Assembly (NCBI GenBank): GCA_026075535.2
Contig: AP026548.1
Span: forward strand, 4,836,001-4,900,000
From: Tricholoma matsutake
Taxonomy: Eukaryota > Basidiomycota > Agaricomycetes > Agaricales > Tricholomataceae
Reading direction: 5' to 3'
Length of the DNA: 64,000 nt
Shown: one piece after another, positions 1 through 10,561 of the stretch
Numbering within the stretch: the stretch's first letter is position 1
Layout: each line of letters opens with the position of its first letter
Translations under genes and position numbers: made by a program
Notes under the pieces: generated by a model
Database searches by the model: none
The model's input: the letters and a program-made list of their open reading frames with translations, nothing else
Told to the model about the DNA's origin: nothing

Positions 1-1290
1 AAACCAGATTTTATAGCAAAGGACTGCAGGGTTTACCCATGATCGCCGGTAGAACAGAAGAAACTCGATGAGTTTCTTGACAAAAGCCTAGAGAAAGGAT
101 ACATCCGACCATCAAAATCGCCCATGGTATCACCATTCTTCTTCGTTGCGAAGAAGGACTTGGATGCCTTGAGACCATGTCAGGACTACAGGTACTTGAA
201 TAATGGAACAATCAAGAACACCTACCCACTGCCGCTGGTAGGAGACCTGTTGGACAAACTGAGAGGGGCAAGATGGTTCACAAAGGCTGGACATCTGATG
301 GGGATATCACAACATCAGAATCAAGGATGGAGATCAATGGAAAGCAGCTTTCAAGACAAACAGAGGCCTGTTTGAACCAACGGTGATGTTCTTTGGATTA
401 TGCAACTCACCGGCGACCTTCCAGGCGATGGTGAATGAGATTTTCCATGATATGATTGGAGAAGGATGGCTCATGATTTACATGGACGACATCCTAATAT
501 TCTCCAAGGATCAGAATGAACAGCAGGAAAGGACAAGAAGAGTGCTGCAAAGATTGGCAGAAAATGACCTATACCTGAAACTGGAGAAATGCAAGTTTGA
601 CATCCACGAGGTAGAATTTCTGGGTCTGATCATCTGACCCAATGAAATTGCAATGGACAATACAAAGCTGGCAGGAATACAAGATTGGCCCACCCCGACA
701 AATGTAAAGGCAGTTAGATCCTTCCTGGGGTTTGGAAATTTCTACAGGAAATTTATTGGACATTTTGCGGAGACAAGCAGACCGCTTAATGAATTGACAA
801 AGAAGGACAAGATGTTCAACTGGACAATGGAGTGCGAGCAGGCCTTTCAAACATTGAAAAGGAAATTCGCAGAAGCACCGGTACTGCTGATGCCAGACCC
901 AATGAAACCATTCACAATCGAATCAGACGCCTCAAAACACACTACAGGAGGAGTGCTGAGACAGAGGGACATGAATGGGGACTGGCATCCGTGTGGATAC
1001 ATATCGCATGCACTAACACCAATGGAATGGAACTACGAGATATATGACAGGGAGTTACTAGTGATTGTGCAATCGCTGGAGACCTGGAGATACTGCCTAC
1101 TGGGATCAGGACACCCAGTGGTAATCCTGTCGGACCACAAGAATCTAACATACTTCTGGACAGTGCAGAAACTGAACAGATGACAGGCAAGATGGAGCTT
1201 ATTCCTATTGGAATTCGAATTCCAACTCATCCATGTGCCCGGATCACAAATGGTGCAAAGCGATGCATTGTCGTGAAGGGCTGATCACAT
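1..1290 (+). pseudogene. Gypsy A reverse transcriptase and RNase H (broken)
   Basis: The RT core is recognisable from the FFFVAKKD and QDYRYLN motifs near 140-200, then FGLCNSPATFQAM near 393-428 and the catalytic YMDD near 479-490. The RNase H/connection part follows with [12 protein letters not shown] near 721-755 and [13 protein letters not shown] near 920-955. The frame is broken by one extra base near 287 followed by TGA at 296-298, and by TGA at 635-637 and 1181-1183. These TGAs sit where the family has Arg (for example DI-R-WGY and LII-R-PN). The YMDD itself is intact, unlike in the sister copy C. The N-terminus is cut by the window edge. Confidence 0.88.
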
Positions 1291-1297
1291 ACCGGAA

Positions 1298-2809
1298 GAA
1301 GACAACGATAATGAAGATGTCATGATGTTACCTGAAATGGTATTCGTGAAGTTCATTGATACAGAAATTCATGATCTACTTGCAGGAGGTATCATGAAAG
1401 ATGACCTGGTGAAGAGCACAATTGAGGTGCTAAAGACGAAAGGAACCCCGCCAATAAAATTGGCGTTAGAAGACTGGAAGATAGAAGATGGCCTTCTATT
1501 CTCCCGAGACAGATGCTATGTCCCTGACAACAGAGATCTACGGAAGAAGCTGGTACAAAAATACCACGAAGGAGTAACCAGCAGACACCCAGGACAATGG
1601 CAAACAACTGAAATGATCAGGAGAGACTACTGGTGGCTGTGGATGATGATGATGTACATCAAGAACTACATTGCTGGATGCGCAATATGCTAGCAGATGA
1701 AGGTCAACACGCACCCGATGACCCCCCCTCTACAACCAATTACATCTGAAGCAACGAGGCCATTTGCAATGGTTATGACTGATTTCATAACCAACCTACC
1801 AGAATCCGACGCCTATGATGCTCTCATGGTTGTGGTAGACCATGGTCTTACGAAGGGGGTAATTTTTATCCCTTGCAGAAAAACCATGGACGCATTTGGA
1901 GTGGCCACCCTCTATCTAGACTATGTCTACAAATGATTTGGCCTCCCGGACAAGATCATCTCCGACAGAGACCCACGATTCGCCTCGCAGCTGTTCCAGG
2001 AACTGGGAAGACTGCTAGGAATCAAGCTGGTGATGAGCACAGTGTACCATCCCCAGACTGATGGAGAAACAGAGTGGGTAAACCAGGAGGTCAAAGTGTA
2101 CCTGCGGATCTTCTGCTCAAACAATCAAGAGAATTGGAAACACCTTCTTCCAACAGCAGAATTCACACACAATCAAAGAACACACTCTGTGCAGAAAAAC
2201 TCCCCGTTTTACCTCATGATGGGCTATGAACCCAAGGCGATCCCCCTCCCCTACCTGAAGACAAACATACCAGCCATAGAAAAGAGGATAGTCATGCTAC
2301 AATGAGCCTGAGACAAAGCAAAGGCAACTCATGAGTTAGCCAGACAAATGATGGCAGAGAGAAAGACGAGACACTTCACCCCATTCAAAGAAGGAGATAA
2401 GGTGTGGCTAGAAGCAAAGAACCTCAAGACGGCCCACCTGACAAAGAAGCTCGCACCAAAAAGAGAAGGACCATTCACTATCGAAGAAGCCCTAGGCCCA
2501 CTCTCCTACCGGCTGAAGCTACCTGATCAGTGGAAAATACACCCAGTGTTCCACGCAGCACTCCTTTCCCCATATAAAGAAACTGAAGCACATGGACTGA
2601 ACTTCCCAAAACCACCGCCTGATCTAATAGAAGGCAAATCGGAGTATGAAGTGGAAGCAATAATCGGACACAAGAGAAAAGGGAGAACCATGTACTTCCT
2701 GGTGAAGTGGGTCAGATACCCGACCTCGGAGAACTCATGGGAACCCGAGGGGAACCTGACTAATGCCAAGAGAATCCTTGGGGCATATAAACAGCGATGA
2801 CAGCTGTAG
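1298..2809 (+). pseudogene. Gypsy A integrase with C-terminal chromodomain (broken)
   Basis: The H2C2 zinc-binding segment lies at about 1560-1693 (HPGQWQTTEMI, then CAIC) and ends in a TAG where copy C reads Gln. The integrase core is at 1740-2310, with TDFI near 1780, DRDPRFAS near 1966-1990 and HPQTDGETE near 2048-2075. The chromodomain is near 2640-2790 (YEVEAIIGHKR, FLVKWVRYP, NSWEP), a module that in this family binds methylated histone and directs insertion into heterochromatin. Internal TGA codons at 1934-1936, 2303-2305 and 2309-2311 interrupt it. Three of A's TGA positions plus the one at 2309 recur in copy C. Nothing suggests that it is translated. Confidence 0.88.
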
Positions 2810-2926
2810 AACCCCCAGACCAAAAAAAAACACTCACCAAACCAAATACAAAGAAAACACAGAATGCTCCCCCCCCCATCGACACTTCACACACTGAACC
2901 AATTATGAAACACACCACCTGGACGA

Positions 2927-3337
2927 ATGGTCATTGACCAAAGACCATTGACAAACATACTCCCAGGCAGACCCTCTTGGTTATGCCCACATGGGATTCC
3001 CTTCTGGATAACAAGGGATGACTGGATAAAAAGGGTGTCCTCAACCTGTCCCAAATGCTGCCTCTTCACTTGGAGGAGCATGAAGGCAGACCTGATTCGG
3101 GTGAGGACACAATACGAGGAGTGGTGCTTTGAAGGAGAACTTGACGATGAAGACTATCTCCCCAGAGACTTCTGCATTGATCGAGAAGAGCTCACCCCTG
3201 GCACAAGACCACTAGCAGGAGTAAGCAGACCCCTGTGGAGAGACCTCCAGTGGAACACCCACTATGACAAGGAGAGCAGATACAGCCTGGCAAAGAGGCT
3301 CCTGCTTGGGGAACATGGGAACTGGGAACGTTACTGA
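2927..3337 (+). CDS. Extra ORF between pol and 3' LTR of gypsy A
   Basis: This is an open frame of about 136 codons, downstream of the chromodomain stop and about 100 bp before the LTR. The product has a paired Cys motif (CPKCC) near its middle, then an acidic stretch (EGELDDEDY), and ends GNWERY. I do not recognise a family. Its place corresponds to the position of env-like or accessory ORFs in other gypsy elements, but I see no signal peptide or membrane segment. Copy C carries an unrelated-looking ORF in the same slot. It could be an accessory nucleic-acid-binding protein or captured sequence. The start is uncertain because the sequence upstream of 2927 is low complexity. Confidence 0.4.
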   Translation: MVIDQRPLTNILPGRPSWLCPHGIPFWITRDDWIKRVSSTCPKCCLFTWRSMKADLIRVRTQYEEWCFEGELDDEDYLPRDFCIDREELTPGTRPLAGVSRPLWRDLQWNTHYDKESRYSLAKRLLLGEHGNWERY

Positions 3338-3418
3338 GGTCCAACCGATTTCCTCAAACCCCAATCTGCCCCACCTCCTGAATGAAGAAAAGAAGATAGT
3401 GATCGAAGTCAGTGACTT

Positions 3419-3438
3419 CAAAGATAGAGAGAGGGTGA
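3419..3438 (+). other. Polypurine tract of gypsy A
   Basis: A purine-rich run ending GAGAGAGGGTGA abuts the LTR start TGTTAC at 3439. This is where plus-strand priming is expected in LTR retrotransposons. The mirrored tract of copy C is at 6259-6277. Confidence 0.7.
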
Positions 3439-4106
3439 TGTTACAATTTTGTTATCGTAACCCAAGATGACCAGACGTACGCCGGCAAGACCAGGTACTT
3501 TATTTTTCCTTCGCATTTGACATGATTCATCCCAATGGACCCTCCAATATGACTCCCACTGATTGACAGGCTGTGCCGTAGCAGTCCTTGACATCGGGTC
3601 CTTGACATCGGACCCTTGACATTGGATGCCTCATGCTTGGCATGAGGCTTATCTGCTATTTGTTCTTCGACATGCTGCACCGCAGCACCCCGTGACATCG
3701 GACACCTCATGCTAGGCATGAGGCTTATTGTTCTATTGTTCTTTCTATTATTACTTGACAAGGATCTTGTATTCCAATTGGACAATAGACATCTCTGAAC
3801 CATATATAAGCTACAGTAATACTGCCTGTATTCCTTAGCTTGACCTAATTCAATCAATGGTCTTAGACTCAATCCGAACACTCGACAGCCTAGGAAATCC
3901 CTAGCTGTGATAGACTCAAACTTGACAGTTGGAAAGCCTCCAACTGTGATACACAAACAAATGGTCTACTCAGAAAGCCTCTGAGTACGGATAGCCGTGA
4001 CTACTTGAGGAAGCACCCAAGTGAAGGCCAAAAGCCCGAAACACTAGAAAAGCCTCCTAGTGTGATAAACGAAGACAAGTTTGAGTTAAGACCAATAGTC
4101 TTAACA
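3439..4106 (+). repeat. 3' LTR of gypsy A
   Basis: The 668-bp LTR begins TGTTAC and ends CTTAACA. It is the reverse complement of the LTRs of element C (5695-6258 and 13762-14400) and shares its ends with the solo LTR at 8083-8746. It holds two copies of a near-perfect hairpin, CCTCATGC/GCATGAGG, near 3630-3655 and 3705-3725. Confidence 0.9.
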
Positions 4107-4111
4107 ACGGC

Positions 4112-5694
4112 AGTAGCAGTTCTAGTAGTTGGTGGACCACCATCTAGGTTTTTCTCAGTAGGAATGCATATATGTGATGACCGACGTGGGGGTGGCAGTG
4201 GTGTGATCACTGGTGGTTCATCAGTGTCATGAACACTCTCACCGGGTATATTAATGTATTAATGTCATCACATGGTTCCTCGGTTTTGCCATTGTCTGGG
4301 ATTATAGGATTGGCATTCAAGTTGGAAATACCGACCTCGCCAAGAATTTCACTATCTCCCATAGTGGATGGTAGTGGTGAGTGACTGTCATGGAATCTTA
4401 TGTGGTATGATGAGTGGACTTTTTCAGTAGTACAGTTATAGCAACGGTATGACTTGGATCTTGGGTCATAACTTACCAGCACGCATTCAATGGAACGTTC
4501 AAAGATTTTGGGGTTGTCTTTCTTTGGAATGAGGACAAAAGCCCAGCACCTGATTTCCCATAGATAGGAGTAGTCAGGTCTGTGCTCAGACCATAGTTCC
4601 CAAGGTGTAATCCCATTGAGTGAGCAAGTGGTTGTCTTCCCATGCAAATGGGAAGCCGTTAAGTAAAATTTATCCCAGAGATAAGGTGGTAAGTGAGAAT
4701 AAATCTTCATTGTGCGAGCCTTTCTTCATTGTGCAAGCCTTTCTTCATTGTGCAAGCCTTTCTTCATTGTGCGAGCCTTTCCCATAAGTGTTCAATGCAT
4801 GCGTTCGATGCAACCTATGTGTGCTGATGTGTGTGGTGCCATAAAATGCTGTTCTGTTCCATGAGTCTTCTTTAACCAGGCCTCCATTTTGTGCGATTTA
4901 AGTTCCCCATTATCAGTGATATATGTTCCCACTTTAAGTCCTGTTTCATTTTCACGGGTGAGTTCCCAAGCTTTAAGTTCAGAAAAAGTGTCATCCTTGT
5001 TTTGAAGAGGTATTGACCAAGGGAATGAGGTATAATCATCAACTATGTCCATTATATAAGAGTTCCCAGTGCGAGACTGCACAGTGTGTGGCCCTGATAA
5101 ATCCACCCAAACTTTCCCCAACTTCCTCGTCGCCTTATGGCCCCACCCCTCCCTGCACTTCTTGGGAACAGGTGTCTTTGTCTGTTTTCCAAACAGGCAT
5201 GATTCACATTTAGGTGGCTTCAAGGTGGAAACAATGGGTGCACCTGTAAGTGTGCCTTTCTTGGCCATGTCCCAGATGGATTGGTAGTTCATGTGGCCAA
5301 GGCAGTGATGCCATGTTTCTAAAGTTGGAGATTTGTGTACAGTGAAGGCATGGTTGACAGCAACAGAGTGGAGATCAAGTGAGTAGAGTTTCTTGGTAAG
5401 TCAGGATCCACAAGCAATCAGCACACCAGTGGACTTGTGAGTGACACAACACACCATGTTGTCACAATGGGTGATAGCATTGGAATCATCCACCAAGACA
5501 CTGACAGAAATGAGCCAGATGGCTGAGTTTGGGATGTAGAGTGCATTACATAAGAGAATTGATGTGCCCCGGGCTATTTTTAGTTTAATATCCCCAATGC
5601 CGATGGTGGCAATGGACGAACCACCGACACCTCTGACAGTGCGGGGCGGGATTGGACGAAGGGAAAAAAATGACTTATCTGGTGATATATGCAC
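4112..5694 (-). pseudogene. Copia B pol fragment: protease end, GAG-pre-integrase, integrase
   Basis: Read on the minus strand, this continues the protease frame begun at 14406. It passes a GAG-pre-integrase region (CESCLFGKQTK near 5200), the integrase core (VWVDLSGPHT near 5100, ITDNGE near 4925) and the integrase C-terminal region with GITPWELW near 4600. The fragment stops where gypsy A is inserted (4106/4107), so RT and RNase H must lie left of the window. There are stops near 5400 and 4790, and a 19-bp tandem expansion at 4705-4780. It is a clear Ty1/copia relic. Confidence 0.85.
4705..4780 (-). repeat. Four tandem copies of a 19-bp unit in copia B integrase
   Basis: The unit CTTCATTGTGCRAGCCTTT is repeated four times with only A/G differences. 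It lies inside the integrase coding region just before the Pro-Pro-Tyr-Leu-Trp motif. Because 19 is not a multiple of three, each unit is read in a different frame, and a stop appears in the third. Confidence 0.9.
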
Positions 5695-6258
5695 TGTTAA
5701 GACTATAGGTCTTAACTCAGCCTGATTGTAATTGGGTTCTGTTTGGGACTTGGTGCTTCCTAAGTCGACATGGCTATCCATACTCAGATGCTTTCTGAGT
5801 AGACCATTGGTTCGTGTATCACAGCCAGAGGCTGTCCAACTGTCGAGTTTGGGTTGATCACAGCTAGAGACTTTCTAGACTGTCAAGTGTTCTGGTTGAG
5901 TCTAAGACCATTGGTTGAATTATGTCAAGCTAAGGAATACAGGCAGTATTACTGTAGCTTATATACGGTTCAGAGATGTATATTGTCCAATCGGAATACG
6001 AGATCCTTGTCAAGTAATAATAGAAAGAACAATAGAACAATAAGCCTCATGCCAAGCATGAGGCATCCGACATCATGGATCCGATGTCCAGGGTCCGATG
6101 TCAAGGGATGCTGCAGTGCAGCATGTCAAATGGTGGGAGTTAGGCATCAAAGTGTCTCCCATCAGAATGAGTCAAGTCGAATGCAAAGGAAAAATGAAGT
6201 ACCCGGTCTTGCTGGCATACGTCTGGTCATCCTGGGTTACAATAACAAAATCGTAACA
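5695..6258 (-). repeat. 3' LTR of gypsy C
   Basis: The 564-bp LTR runs from TGTTAAG to GTAACA on the plus strand. It is about 75 bp shorter than its partner because it lacks one of two hairpin-containing subrepeats (GCCTCATGCC.. units), consistent with loss between short direct repeats. The polypurine tract (read on the minus strand) flanks it at 6259-6277. Confidence 0.92.
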
Positions 6259-6312
6259 TCACCTCCCTTCTATCTTCGAAGTCACAGACTTCGAATTACT
6301 ATCTGCTTTCCC

Positions 6313-7038
6313 CTAGGTTCTCCCGTATGGTTCTCCGGTCATATTCCCCATCGCATCATCGTCAAAATCATTGTACCCCGATTCAAGGAAGTCCCATTGC
6401 CTCTGCTCTTCCTCTCGTTCCTTCTGCTGCCTCATCGGGCAGTCAGGGCTGTAATGTCTGGGGCCTCGTTGCTTGCAGTGCTTGCAGATATGTCTTTGGC
6501 AGATCAGGCCAAAGTGCCTGATCTGGTGGCAAATGAAGCATCTGGTGTTCCTCATGTGGGGAGGGGACCAAGGTGGTTGGGTCGATCGTGGTTCAGGTTC
6601 GGGTGTTGTGAGGTCGATGACTTCTAAAGATCTGGTCATCTGGTTGTTTGTAGAGGGGGAGGCATTTCCAGCGGCGGTTTGTGGTTTGTTTTTGTTTTTC
6701 TGCCCATTGTAAGGCGAGGGTGAGGTCAGTCATTGTCAGTTCTGATCTATGGGGGTGTAGGGGTTTCTTTCAACCGCCTTCTGTCTGTCTGACCATGGCA
6801 TAGCCATGTCTTGGATGGCTTGTTCAATTCCAAGGGGATCAGCATTGTTCATCACTTCTTCCAGGTTGTGTTTCATTCGATCAATCATGCTTCGGTAGTA
6901 GAAACACATTCTTGCAAGGTGGTATTTCGAAGGGTCATGGGCAAGGTGGGTGCGGAGGGTTTCAGCATTTGCTGGGTTTCATAGGAACTGTTTGGTGAAT
7001 CGTTGTTTGGGGGGTATTATGGGTGTCTGTTCTGCCAT
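6313..7038 (-). pseudogene. Extra 3' ORF of gypsy C with zinc-knuckle cysteines (broken)
   Basis: After the chromodomain stop, a second coding region starts at an ATG near 7038 (MAEQTPIIPP). It shows a helical gag-like stretch (DPLGIEQAIQDMAMPW) and then, in the 108-codon C-terminal part (6639-6313), a Cys/His cluster: CFICHQ, CQRHICKHCKQRG, CP. This resembles tandem CCHC knuckles. A TGA near 6980 and a frameshift near 6750 break it. An extra nucleic-acid-binding ORF downstream of pol is unusual for Ty3/gypsy. Element A has a different ORF in this slot, so the 3' module seems exchangeable. Confidence 0.5.
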
Positions 7039-7070
7039 GGTTAGGTGGGGATTTTCTGGTCTTGGAGGTT

Positions 7071-8082
7071 CTACAGCTGTCGTCGCTGTTTATATGCCCC
7101 TAGGATTCTCTTGGCATTAGTCAGGTTCCCCTTGGGCTCCCATGAGTTCTCTGAGGTCGGGTATCCAACCCACTTCACTAAGAAGTGCATGGTCCTTCCT
7201 TTCTTTTTATGTCCGATGATCACTTCCACTTCATACTCTGATTTGCCTTCTATCAGATCGGGCGGTGGTTCTGGGAAGTTTGGTCCATGAGTCTCGGTTT
7301 CTTTATATGGGGAAAGGAGCACCACATGGAACACCGGGTGTATTTTCCACTGTTCTGGTAACTTCAGTCGGTAGGAGAGTGGGCTCAGGACCTTCTCGAT
7401 GGTGAATGGTCCTTCTCTCTTTGGTGCGAGCTTCTTCATCAAGTGTGTTGTCTTGAGGTTCTTCGCTTCTAGCCACACCTTATCTCCTTCTTTGAACGGG
7501 GTGAAGTGTCTCATCTTTCTTTCCGCCATCATTTGTCTGGCTAACTCGTGAGTTGCCTTTGCTTCGTCTCAGGCTTGTTGCAGTGCGACAATTTTCTTCT
7601 CAATAGCCAGTATGTTTGTTTTCAAGTAGGGGAGTGGGATCACCTTGAGCTCATAGCCCATCATGAGGTAGAACGGGGAGTTCTTCTGTATGCAGTGCGT
7701 TCTCTAGTTGTGCCTGAACTCCGCGGTTGGGAGGAGATGCTTCCAATTCTCCTGATTGTTCGAGCAGAAGATCCGTAGGTACACTTCCACTTCTTGATTC
7801 ACCCATTCTGTCTCCCCATCAGTCTGGGGATGGTACGCCATGCTCATTGCCAGCTTGATTCCAAGCAATCTTCCTAGCTCCTGGAAGAGCTGCGAGGTGA
7901 ATCTGGGATCTCTGTCAGAGATGATCTTGTCTGGGAGGCCGAATCATTTGTAGACATTGTCTAGGTAGAGGGTGGCTGCTCCCAATGCATCTACAGTTTT
8001 CCTGCAAGGGATACAAATTACCCCCTTCATAAGCCCATGGTCTACCACGACCATGAGTGCATCATAACCATCGGACTCAGGT
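7071..8082 (-). pseudogene. Gypsy C integrase C-terminal half and chromodomain
   Basis: The segment 7532-7071 is a 153-codon open frame with KEGDKVWLEAKNL, the basic linker, and a chromodomain (YEVEVIIGHKK, FLVKWVGYP, NSWEPKGN). Upstream (7533-8082) the integrase core continues with DRDPRFTS near 7905 and HPQTDGE near 7825. TGA codons sit at 7569-7571 and 7944-7946, both at the same Arg positions as in element A. The left part of the core is separated from 8752-9040 by a solo LTR. Confidence 0.88.
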
Positions 8083-8746
8083 TGTTACAATTTTCCTTGT
8101 AACTCATGGAACCTGACCAACCTGACCGACCCGACGATCCCCTCCAGACAGGAGGCACTCCATGATTCATGCCTAGGGCATGACCTTGACACCAGACACA
8201 CGCACAACGCATGCCGACTGCATGCATTCGATCCCCTTCCCAAGGAAGGCACCCTTGACGCATGGTGACTCCATGCACCCGAACCTACTCCCACACATGC
8301 TGTGATATGACAACCTCTTGACATGAGGTCTGTGATGTCGGATTCTCACAATCGACATGCTGCACCACAGCACTCTGTGACATCGGACGCCTCATGCAAG
8401 GCATGAGGGCTATTGTTTCTATTCTTACTTGATATGCATCCACCTTTCCAATTGGACGATAAGGACCTCCCTTGTAGTATAAGTACTGCAACTCATAGTA
8501 GGGATGTCCTTAGTTTAGATCTAGGCATTCTACAGCCTTAACTTGCAACTCACGAACTTACTCAAAACCACTAAGGAAGCCCCTTAGTGCATGAACCTGA
8601 ACAACTCTACGCAGAAGCCCTGCTAGAGTGCACTACCTATCTTACGTCAGATGCTCTGAGTAAGACTAGTGACAAACGACTCGTCGAGGAAGCACCTCAT
8701 CGAACGACATCGACTAGATCGAGTGGTTGAGGCTTCGCCCTTAACA
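8083..8746 (+). repeat. Solo LTR inside gypsy C integrase
   Basis: A 664-bp TGTTACA...CTTAACA LTR is flanked by the perfect 5-bp duplication CAGGT (8078-8082 and 8747-8751). Comparison with element A (around 1785-1815) shows that the integrase reading is continuous once the LTR and one duplication copy are removed. It belongs to the same broad family as the A/C LTRs but is clearly divergent in its middle. It is the remnant of a third insertion whose interior was lost by LTR-LTR recombination. Confidence 0.93.
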
Positions 8747-8751
8747 CAGGT

Positions 8752-9361
8752 AGGTCGGTTATGAAATCTGTCATCACCATCGTGAATGGTCTTGTTGCTT
8801 CAGATTTGATCAGTTGTAGCGGGGGGGTCATCGGGTGCATGTTGACCTTCATCTGCTGGCATATTGCACATCCAGCAACGTAGTTCTTGATGTATGTCAT
8901 CATCCCCGGCCACCAGTAGTCTCTCCTGATCATTTTGGTTGTTTGCCATTGTCCCAGTGTCCACTGGTTACTCCTTCGTGGTATTTTTGCACCAGCTTTT
9001 TCCGTAGTTCTCCATTGTCGGGGACGTAGCACCTGTCTCAGAAGAATAGGAGGCTGTCTTCTATCTTCCAGTCTTCCAATGCCAATTTTATTGGTGGTGT
9101 TCCTTTGGTCTTTAGCGCCTTGATTGCGCTGTTCACCAGGTCATCTTTCATGATACTCCCTGCGAGTAGATCATGCATTTCTGTGTCATTGAATTTCACA
9201 AATACTGTTTCTGGCAGCATTGTGATGTCTTCATTATCATTGTCTTCCACCGGTATGTGGTCCGCTCTCCATGATAATGCATCACTATGTACCATCTGTG
9301 ATCCAGGCACATGGACAATTTGCAAGTCGAATTCTGATAGGAATAAGCTCCATCTTGCCTG
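8752..9361 (-). pseudogene. Gypsy C zinc-binding N-terminus of integrase and linker
   Basis: On the minus strand from 9325 the frame reads the RNase H/integrase linker (VPGSQMVHSDALSWRADH), then the H2C2 zinc finger (GQWQTTKMI near 8955, CAICQQMK near 8860), then the start of the core (TDFITDLP near 8765). The stop at 9362-9364 (TGA) lies at the same Arg as in element A. A frameshift near 9040 separates two open segments. The reading ends at the solo-LTR insertion. Confidence 0.85.
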
Positions 9362-9385
9362 TCATCTGTTCAGTTTCTGTGCCGT

Positions 9386-10560
9386 TCAGAAGTACATCAA
9401 GTTTTTGTGGTCCGACAGGATCACCACCGGGTGTCCTGAACCCACTAGGTAGTGTCTCCAGGTCTCTAGCAATTGTATTATTGCTAGTAGCTCCCTGTCA
9501 TAAATCTCGTAGTTCCATTCCGTTGGTGTTAGCACATGCGATATGTATCTGCATGGATGCCAGTCTCCATTCGTATCCCTTTGTCTCAGCACTCCTCCTG
9601 TCGCATGTTTTGAGGCGTCTGATTCAATTGTGAATGGCTTTGTCAGGTCTGGCATCAGCAGTACCGGTGCTTCTGCAAATTTCCTTTTCAGCATTTGAAA
9701 GGCCTGTTTACATTCCGTTGTCCAGTTGAACGTCTTGTCCTTTTTTGTCAGTTCATTAAGCGGTCTGCTTGTCTCCGCAAAATGTCCAATCAACTTCCTG
9801 TAGAAGTTCCCAAATCCCAGGAAGGATCTGACTGCCTTTATGTTTGTTGAGGTTGGCCAATCCTGTATACCTGCCAGTTTCGTGTTGTCCATGGCAATTT
9901 TGTTGGGTCGGATGATCAGACCCAAGAATTCCACTTCGTGGACATCGAATTTGCATTTCTCTGGTTTCAAGTATAAGTCATTCTCTGCCAGTCTTTGCAG
10001 TACCCTCTTTGTCCTTTCCTGGTGTTCATTCTGATCCTTGGAGAATATCAGGATGTTGTCCATATAAATCACGAGCCATCCCTCTCCGATCATGTCATGG
10101 AATATCTTATTCATCATCGCCTGTAAGGTTGCCAGTGAGTTGCATAATCTGAAGAACATCACCATTGGCTCAAACAGCCCCCTGTTTGTCTTGAAGGCTG
10201 CTTTCCATTGATCTCCATCCTTGATTCTGATGTTGTGATATCCCCATCAGATGTCCAATTTTGTAAACCACTTCGCCCCTCTCAGTTTGTCTAATAGGTC
10301 TCCTACCAGTGGCAGCAGGTAGGTGTTCTTGATCGTTCCATTGTTCAAGTACCTGTAATCTTGGCAGGGTCATAATGCATCCAAGTCCTTCTTTGCAACA
10401 AAGAAGAACGGCGATGCCATGGGCGATTTTGATGGTCAGATGCACCCTTTCTCCAGGCTTTCATCGAGAAACTCGTTGAGTTTCTTTTGTTCAGCTGGTG
10501 ACAACGGGTAAACCCTGCAATCCTTTGCCATAAAGTCCATTTTCAGTTCAATCGCATGAT
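9386..10560 (-). pseudogene. Gypsy C reverse transcriptase and RNase H
   Basis: A 259-codon open frame (10165-9386) holds [13 protein letters not shown], the active-site box IYMDNILIF and RNase H motifs ([28 protein letters not shown]). The second catalytic aspartate is Asn (codon at 10055-10057), expected to abolish polymerase activity; GAC to AAC in a GACGAC context is a CpG change. The N-terminal fingers/palm (10560-10165) contain a TGA at 10247-10249, also present in element A. Confidence 0.88.
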
Positions 10561-10561
10561 C

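Larger units (their letters stand above)
1..4106 (+). mobile_element. Ty3/gypsy element A (chromodomain type), 5' part outside window
   Basis: This is the 3' part of a plus-strand gypsy retrotransposon. In order it shows reverse transcriptase, RNase H, zinc-binding integrase, integrase core, chromodomain, an extra 3' ORF, a polypurine tract and a 3' LTR at 3439-4106. Its 5' LTR, gag and protease lie left of the window. It is inserted in the integrase/RT side of copia element B, whose minus-strand coding resumes at 4112. The expected 5-bp target duplication at the right edge is ACGGC (4107-4111); its partner lies outside the window. The pol region has many in-frame stops and one frameshift, so it is not autonomous. 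Confidence 0.9.
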
